NCBI GenBank assembly: GCA_017654935.2 | Contig: CM065703.1 | Span: 46,232,740-46,296,739, forward strand | Length of the DNA: 64,000 nucleotides | Source of the DNA: Phymorhynchus buccinoides | Lineage: Eukaryota > Mollusca > Gastropoda > Neogastropoda > Raphitomidae | Reading direction: 5' to 3' | Shown: piece after piece, positions 35,301-44,291 of the stretch | Layout: every line of letters starts with the position of its first letter | How positions within the stretch are numbered: the first letter of the stretch is position 1 | The notes under the pieces: model-generated | The model's database searches: none | Told to the model about the DNA's origin: nothing | The model's input: the letters and a program-made list of their open reading frames with translations, nothing else | Position numbers and translations under genes: made by a program

Positions 35301-37671
35301 GTGGCACACACGCACATACAAACTAGCACCTGTAGTGGCACACACGCACATACAAACTATCACCTGTAGTGGCACACACGCACATACAAACTAGCACCTG
35401 TAGTGGCACACACGCACATACAAACTAGCACCTGTAGTGGCACACACGCACATACAAACTATCACCTGTAGTGGCACACACGCACATACAAACTATCACC
35501 TGTAGTGGCACACACGCACATACAAACTAGCACCTGTAGTGGCACACACGCACATACAAACTATCACCTGTAGTGGCACACACGCACATACAAACTATCA
35601 CCTGTAGTGGCACACACGCACATACAAACTAGCACCTGTAGTGGCACACACGCACATACAAACTATCACCTGTAGTGGCACACACGCACATACAAACTAT
35701 CACCTGTAGTGGCACACACGCACATACAAACTATCACCTGTAGTGGCACACACGCACATACAAACTAGCACCTGTAGTGGCACACACGCACATACAAACT
35801 AGCACCTGTAGTGGCACACACGCACATACAAACTCATGCAATTGATCTGTGTGAAGTCCATGTAAGACTTCAAACAACTGACTACTTTTAACTCATTCGC
35901 ATCGCAATGATTTTGAATTATTCAAGAAACTCACAAATCACTCCAGCCATACACACAAACAAAACATACATAAACAAAAGGAGAAATGAAAGAAGATTAC
36001 AGGTTTTTACTTCAGGCTTAGACATAGGGAAGTGGTAGATCGACTTTAAAAAAAAAAAATATATATAGACTTTATATAGAAAAACTCCACACCAATTGGT
36101 TACCCCACAACAAAAGCAAAGCAAGAGGCAAAATTGTGGTCTAAGGGAGTGAAGCGAGTTTAGAAGTGACCAAGTCTAAAGCACCAAGCACACAGATTTA
36201 CTTCCCTTGAAGCAAATGCATCAAATTGACAGGTATCTATTAATTCCGCACATATATGACCGGAACGACTTGAATGAGCTAAGATGGCAGACAACTGTGT
36301 AGGAGATTGCCCAGCGAAGCAAGGCGGACACAAATGAGGAAATGACAGTCAATAACACGAATAGTGGAACCTCCCTTACACACCTCCCATTAGAAGACTC
36401 CCTCCCATATAAGACCTCATTTTTGATGATTTTTGAAGGTCTTAAAAGGGAGGTTCCACTGTATACAAACTCTTCAGTACGGCTGATGAGAGGTACAAAC
36501 CACTTGCCTGCTTTCAGTTTGGCAGATGTGTATGAAACAAGATGTTTCTTTTTAAAATCCTATGTTTTTTTATAAAATTATATGCACTAATAACTTAAAA
36601 CAATTCACTACACATCTACGTCTGCACTGTTCCCAGATGCTCATTTTACCAACTTCCCTTCAGAAATCATGTCAGGCAATTAAAGAATCATGATAAGACA
36701 TCATCATGACAGTGGAACCTCCCTTATAAGACCTCCCATTATAAGACTCCCTGCCATATAAGACCTACTTCTCTGAGACATTGCCCTTCTTTGTGAGTAT
36801 TAAAATGACCTCCCTTATAACATAAGACCCCTCCCTTATAAGACCTCATTTTTGGATGATTTTTTAAGGTCTTATAAGGGAGGATCCACTGTATTACTCA
36901 CCTTCTTGACTTCCTCCTGAAAGGGTTTCTCCAGGTACTTGTAGCGTCTGATCAGCTTGTACAGCACCTGAAAGGACACATCAATGAGGGCAATGGTCAA
37001 CTTAGGATGCACATTTCACCGCCCAGGCATGGTAGTGGGGGCAAAGTGAGTTTCTCCAGGTACTTGTAGCGTCTGATCAGCTTGTACAGCACCTGAAAGG
37101 ACACATCAATGAGGGCAATGGTCAACTTAGGATGCACATTTCACCGCCCAGGCATGGTAGTGGGGGCAAAGTGAGTTTCTCCAGGTACTTGTAGCGTCTG
37201 ATCAGCTTGTACAGCACCTGAAAGGACACATCAATGAGGGCAGTGAGCAACTTAGGATGCACATTTCACCGCCCAGGCATGGTAGTGGAGGCAAAGTGGG
37301 TTTCCCGGAAGAATATCCAACCGATTCTGCACTTCATTTGAAAGATGTCGACTCAAACTAAAATGATGAAGTTGGGCGTCAAAATGAAGAACAAGAAAAA
37401 GAAGCATTAGGATCACAAATCTGGAAACGTGTAGCGTGAGCTAGGCCGCGCACGACTGCTAACTTCGATGGGAAGTTGCTTGTTCAGTCATTCACATCCG
37501 GTTCCGCGAAGCGATTGCATAGGTTTTAACGCACGTAATTTTACCACAGCTTTTTTTGTCAAATTTTCACTTTTGCGGAGTTTTCGCGATTCGCGGAGGT
37601 CTACCATGCCTGACCGCCAGGGGGCAGTCAAACCAGTACGGGCTTAGCGCGTACTATTCTTAGTTGGGGGT

Positions 37672-37742
<71 letters not shown>

Positions 37743-39424
37743 GGGACTCATCTCCCTCTCTCTCACTACCCCCAACTAAGAATATAACGTGCTAAGCCTC
37801 TACTGGTTTGATTGCCCCCTGGCGGTGAAATCAGCGTCCTAAGTTGACAATTGATCTGTACATCACGTAACTGAGGCATTTAAACAATACAAAAAGCAAG
37901 GAAAATTTAACAAAACTATAAAAACACCAGTCAGATTATAAATTTCACATGCTCAAAACATACGATGTCTTAAAATATATAATCATTGGTCTTTTTCTTT
38001 CCATCTTTATTGCCGGAGTCCTTATGAAATTAATTAACTCTCTTGTGCGGTGAACGGTCATGAACGTTGAAAAAAAAATTCGGATCGGAAACGTCTAGAA
38101 CGTTCGGATTTCACGTGGCCGGTTTGGGCGCTTCCATTTTGTTTCTATCACATGGCAGTCACGTGAGCGCTTCAGCCTCGCTTTCGCTATGGATTACACT
38201 TCCATCCTGTTGCTTGCAATGGCTTCTAGGCCGATTGGTTTGAAAGATATGAATTTTTGAAAATTAGTGACCGACTTCGGCATTTTCCCAATATGGATGA
38301 CGAACAGTTATGGCGTCCATTGACTGAGGAAAGCGATGAATAGTCCTATTTTTGTGAAAATGGGACTTATGAGATCGCGAAGTGATGAGTAAGGAGTGTA
38401 TTCTGACCTATTTCGGCAGCGAGCTTGTGTTTGTTCGATCGATGCGAATTTTTGAAGTCGTGTTACTGACATCAGCATTTTCCCAACTTTTACATCATGG
38501 ATGATGAGTCGTTATTGCATCCACTAAGTGATGACAGCAATGAAAATTCCTTTTTTTGTGAAAGATAGGAATTATAAGATCGTGAAGTGAAAGGGTAAGT
38601 GAATGATTTTGATCTACATTTCCATTTCAGTCGTCTTAGGCTTCAACAGTCTGCAAAAGTAGGCAGTGAATGACTAGTGAATGCAGTTTGCGAATACACT
38701 TTGGCAATTTGATTTTTTTTGTGGAGCCATGCATCCCCATAACATCTTGAAATTCATTTTGCAAATCAGACAGACATCTCGGCAACACATTCAAAACAAA
38801 AAACCCACAAAATCTGGTAGGGTATATTTTATTTTATTATTTTTCTGACGCTACCCCCCCTTTTGTACAGAGTGACGTCCCTTGGGTTAGGATTTCAGAG
38901 GTGATTGAGAGCACAGAGCGTCAGGCACAAGAGGGTTAAGCAAAAACCTCTAATCTTTTTAGAAGTTCCGGCATCCCTTGTCAATGTAGTTGATGCCAGG
39001 GGTCCTATTCATGGGGCGTACGTACGCGCGTACGTCTAACGTACGCGGCAACGTCTGCACTTTCCAGGGAAAGTTGCAATTCATGGGGCCTGACTGACCT
39101 AAAACCTTCGGCGTACGGGCGAACTAAAGGGCTGAAATTTAGTCAAGCGAATTCGGCAGACTACGAGCTGTACGTCTGAACTACAGTCAAGACTGGGAGA
39201 TGCAAAGGCGGCGATTTATTCGCTTTATTGCTAAAATGGGTGTGTATGTTGGCATGAAAGTACATATCTGCGATAGAAAAAACTCGTGCAACACTTAAAA
39301 AGTTGTTTTTGAAGATGATTCATGCTACAGCATGACAAAAACCAAGCCGTCAGTAGGCCTACGTTGAAAGCGTGCACCACAATGAGATTGCTTCATGGCG
39401 AACTCGCATGTCTCGAGGGTTAGC

Positions 39425-39462
<38 letters not shown>

Positions 39463-42400
39463 GTGTGCGTGTGCGTGTGTGCGTGCGTGTGCGTGCATGC
39501 GTGTGTGCATGCGCCGCATGAGTGTGAAAGAGAGAGGTCATTTGAACTTTTTATTCTGTTAGGCTCGACATAATTCAGTTCCACTATTAGTCTATAGTAT
39601 TATCACTCACACACCCTACACAAATTTTTTATTTAATTATTTTAGCTTATACCACATCCTAAATTTGATGCACGAAACTGAAACTCAGACAGAGAGTGTG
39701 GAAACAATACTAACTATATCTTATAAGCCTACTGCTAGGCCTAGGCAAAACTAGCTAGGCCTACATTCCTTTCCAACACACACACACACTCACACACTGC
39801 CTCTCACATAGGCTAGGCCTAGCAGTCTCTGCCTCGCGCACCGGTTGTTTTCCTCTGCGTTGCGCGGAAGAAAGTATAGCGCATGCGCACATGTCAGCAT
39901 TATCGGAGAATTCCGAAGTAGTTCCGACGTATGAAGTCTAAAGCTGACGTCTGACCTGTGAATCGCGACTACACTGCTCGGATAGTTCTGACGTGGATAG
40001 TTCAGACGTCGCGTCAAACGTCTGACGTAGTCAACGTAGCCGCTATGAATTACTCCCCAGACCACAACAGTTGAATCCCACTGCTCAACAAATGTTCTAA
40101 TCTTTGTTCCACCCCTTTTAAACATGAAAATAACCTTTTCTCCTAAACTTCATTTTCAATTTTCGCTGAAACCTAGGAAATAGGTGAAAACTGGGAGCAC
40201 TCATAACATTATTTTTTTATAATCTAAATGACAGCTTGCCTCATTGAATGAATCCCGTGATGTTATCAAGAGGCCTCAAACACCAACAAACATCAGCATT
40301 GGAGTAATAATGTGAGCGAGTATCCAAGTTTGAACCTACCTCACAGAATCCCTTGATGAGGACGGCAGAGGTGTGTGCGTGTGTGTGTGTGTCTGTGTTG
40401 TGTGCGTGTGTGTATATGTGTGTGTTGTGTGTGTGTGTGTGTGTGTGTGCGTGTGCGTGTGCGTGCGTGCGTGCGTGCGTGCGTGTGTCTGTGTGTGTGT
40501 CCTTATCTGAGAGTGAATGTACCTCATAGAATCCCTAGACGTTGTCGGCAGTGGAGTCAAACTTGAACATCAGTTCTGTGTGTGTTGTGTGTGTGTGTGT
40601 GTGTCCTTATCTGAGAGTGAATGTACCTCATAGAATCCCTTGACGTTGTCAGCAGTGGAGTCAAATGTGAACAGACACACATCCGTTCTGCACGGTTTGA
40701 TCTGCACCGCGTCTTCTACGATGAAGCCACCCGGAGCTGAACACACACACAAATCACAACTTCAGTCTGTTGTACAAATAGACCGGTAAGGCAGAAAGAT
40801 AGTAGATGACAGTAAGCAAAGGGAAAAGACAGAGTCAAAGACTGAAAGAGTGACAGCTTAGAGAAAGTTACAAGCACAGAACTTCCAGAAGGTAGGGGAA
40901 CTATTTTTTTAAATATTTATTTTATACAAATGACACACACCCGGTATCACTACTTGGGGGTAGTGTTCAATTGCCTGGGATAAACAAAAACGCAATACCA
41001 AGCGAACACACACGGATAACATAAATGGAATACAGCAGAAACAGACCTAATGGCAAGAGAGAGAGAAGAGAAAGAGAGCGGAGCTTTAATGACGGGGGGA
41101 ACAGGTGGGTCTTGAGGTTAGCTTTGAAAGCAGAGAGGGTCAGTCGCTGACTGAGGGAAAGAGGAAATTTGCTCCGGGTCGGCCCTGAGACAGCAAAAGA
41201 GCGCCGACCAACAGTTGAAAGCTTATACTTATGGATTACATGGCGCAAGTTCTGTGCGGAAACCCTTGTGCAATCCATAAAAAAAAAAATCTGGAAGTAA
41301 GAAATATGAAAGATTGCACACATTTCATGAAAAACCCCATGCACAATCCCATCCGCTTACTAAATAACTTACTTCTTATACTTGTGTATGGGGTTTCCGC
41401 ATGGAATTTGCGGATCAAATGTGTGTGCGCCCTAACAGTGAAAAACTTATACAGAAACTACAAATTACCCACATTTAAACACTACCTTAACCCCTTCACT
41501 GCCGAGCCCGTTTCCGTGGCAACTATTTGCCAAGCGGTTTTAGGTTGCTGAGTCTATCGTAAAAATGTCTGAATAAAAGTGCATATAACCTATACATTTC
41601 TGAAAGAGAATGGAATGCACTATCATTTGAGGACACTTTCACATGCATTCAAACATACTACAAAAAGCATATAGATTATTGGATAGAAAATGGGAAACTC
41701 TTAGAATAACTTTTAGCATATGGATAAAAAAAAAAAGGGAAACTTTTAGAATAACCCTATGACGGATGTTTCCGTGACGGGGCAGTTTATAGGTTACCGG
41801 AAATATCTGTGACGGGGCAGTGATTCGAGTGAAGAGGTTAAAACAAGAACCAAGAATTTAAAAATAATTCCGTATCTTACCCAGAATCCCCCCAGCAAAG
41901 AGGACATCAAACAGCACGTCAGCGTAACGCCGGTAATTCAGACGAGACCCTGACACATCCAGGAATTTGGACACCTGATTTGGTGAATAAAATCATAGAA
42001 ATACCACTGAACATCATGCTTCAACACTTTAGTTGCTTAACCCTTCCACCCCTCAAAAATGTCTTTCTTGCATGAAGTGATCATTATCATGCTAAGGCCA
42101 AACAAAAAAATATGTCCGTTTCCGGGAACATGGCCCAAAAAAATAGGGTAGGTAGGTAGGCTTTCAATTTTTTTTTAAATTTCCCTTCGCGGTGCAAGAT
42201 TTTTGCTGTATTTGCTGAAACATGTGAATGTGAGTATCAATCAACAGATTATCTTTACCACTTGACTGTTTTTCACATAAGCATGTTGCAGCAAGCATAG
42301 CAGTAATATTGTACTGCGGGAAATCGCATGCCTTGCGCCCGCCATTGTGTTGGCAGATGTTGATCACGAAAGTCTGCGCGAGTAACGGTCCTTGACTATG

Positions 42401-44253
42401 CCGAGTGAGAGTGCAATGGTTGTTTCCCTTGCATCGTCTGCTCAAATTGGTTTTTTTGGGTTTTTTGAAACTCCGTCCAAAAAACCCATTAGGGTCGGCA
42501 GCAAAAACTAGGCTCGGTCGGGTTACTGGAAACAGACATATTTTTTTGTTTGGCCTAAGGCCTGTAATCAGGCATGGCTATGGAAGAACAGCATTTTTCT
42601 TTGAAAATATTTTGTGTTTTTATTTTATTTTATAAGATGGTGTGGTGAAGAGTAAAATAAAGAGGCTTTTTAGGGTGATCAAGGGGCAATTCCTCTAGAA
42701 GGGGAATACATAAAACTATTAAAATTGGGGGAACAGCATCTCGGATCTCCTCAAGCTAAAAACTCCCTCCAACAGTTGTTTTTTCTACCTTCTCTTTTCT
42801 CTGATATCAGAGAAACCTTTCAAAAGTACCATGCTGGGTCATCCGATGACCTTACGTTCTAAATGTCGGGAGAAGCAGACAGGCATTCTAATTTTTACCC
42901 ACCTTTTCTCTACCCAGGTTATCAACAGAAATTTTAAAAAAATAAATAAAAAATAATAGTACATTTATATATAGCACTTTACCTCAAATGAGCCCAAAGT
43001 GCTTTACAATCGAATATTCATCAATAAGTAGACAACAAAAATAGTGTTTAAGAATGACACAAACCAGCAACAATGCACAAAGCATATCTCTCTCTCTCTC
43101 TCTCATGAACATGTCACAAAAAAAGGAAGGGACAGAGGAGGGTACGATTTTAAAAGAGTAATTTGTGAACACATCAGTTGGTTAGAATTGCTGATCAAAG
43201 CAAAGATAGGTTTGAGGAAAACCTTGGAAAGTGCAGAATGAACTCTACATGGCTAAATTAGTATCATGGGTGTAACTCCCAAAAATGAACAAAAACTGAA
43301 AGGCAGGGGTCTAGGGATCCATGGCCCCGGCAGGGTACAGGGGCAGAGCCCCGTCGGACGATTCAAGGGGGACAAGTCAAGAGAGATTTATTTTATTTTT
43401 ACAAAGTTAAGAGAGAAACAAGACAGACAGACAGTTAAAATGATAGACAGAGACAGTTTGATAGTGATAAGACTTGTAAAATTATTACATTGCCTCTGTA
43501 AACTTCCAAGATAGAGCAACCAGGTTCAAAATGCCCCAAATCGCTTGTGGTCAATCTTTTTTTTCTTTTTTTGATGAATTAAAAAAACCTGAAGTTCAGT
43601 TTCTGGTCAAATGAAAAATACTGAAATCAGTGTAAAAATGAAAGAGTAGCAGCCATGTATTGTAGTATTAATGCTCTTACCTTCTCCAGGTCCCCTTGAG
43701 TTTCATTCAAGCCTTGGATAATTGCGTCGCGGAATGAATTAGGCTCGTACTTTTCTTTCTCATCTGAAAAACCATGAAAGACACTGATGCAGTCACAGTG
43801 TGTGAGGTGAAGTTCACTACTAACAAACATTGAACATTGACACTTTGTTTTCATTCCTTCAAAATTTGTACACATGTATTATAGATGCACATAGTGACAT
43901 ACTAATACTTTTTTTAATTATTTCTCACTCACATACAACAAACTCACTTTTCAAATAGAAAAAGCGCATTCACGAGTTTACAACTCTCACATCACTGACA
44001 CACGCACACACACACACAGACACTGTGAGACAGACAGACAGACACACACATACCACACACACACACTGTGACACACACATGTATGCACACACAGACACAC
44101 ACACACATACACCACACACACACTGTGACACACACACACATGTACACACAGACACACACACACACAGACAGACAGACAGACACACACATACACACACACA
44201 CACACACTGACACACACATGTATGCACACACACACACACACACACACACACGT

Positions 44254-44291
<38 letters not shown>

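Noticed and set aside
34990..35834. Regular direct repeats resembling a CRISPR array
   Set aside because: Head-to-tail units with no unique spacers, in a eukaryotic intron; a minisatellite.
39790..40125. 111-codon minus-strand ORF
   Set aside because: Sits in the end of a possible TIR element; no homology recognised and no splice context.
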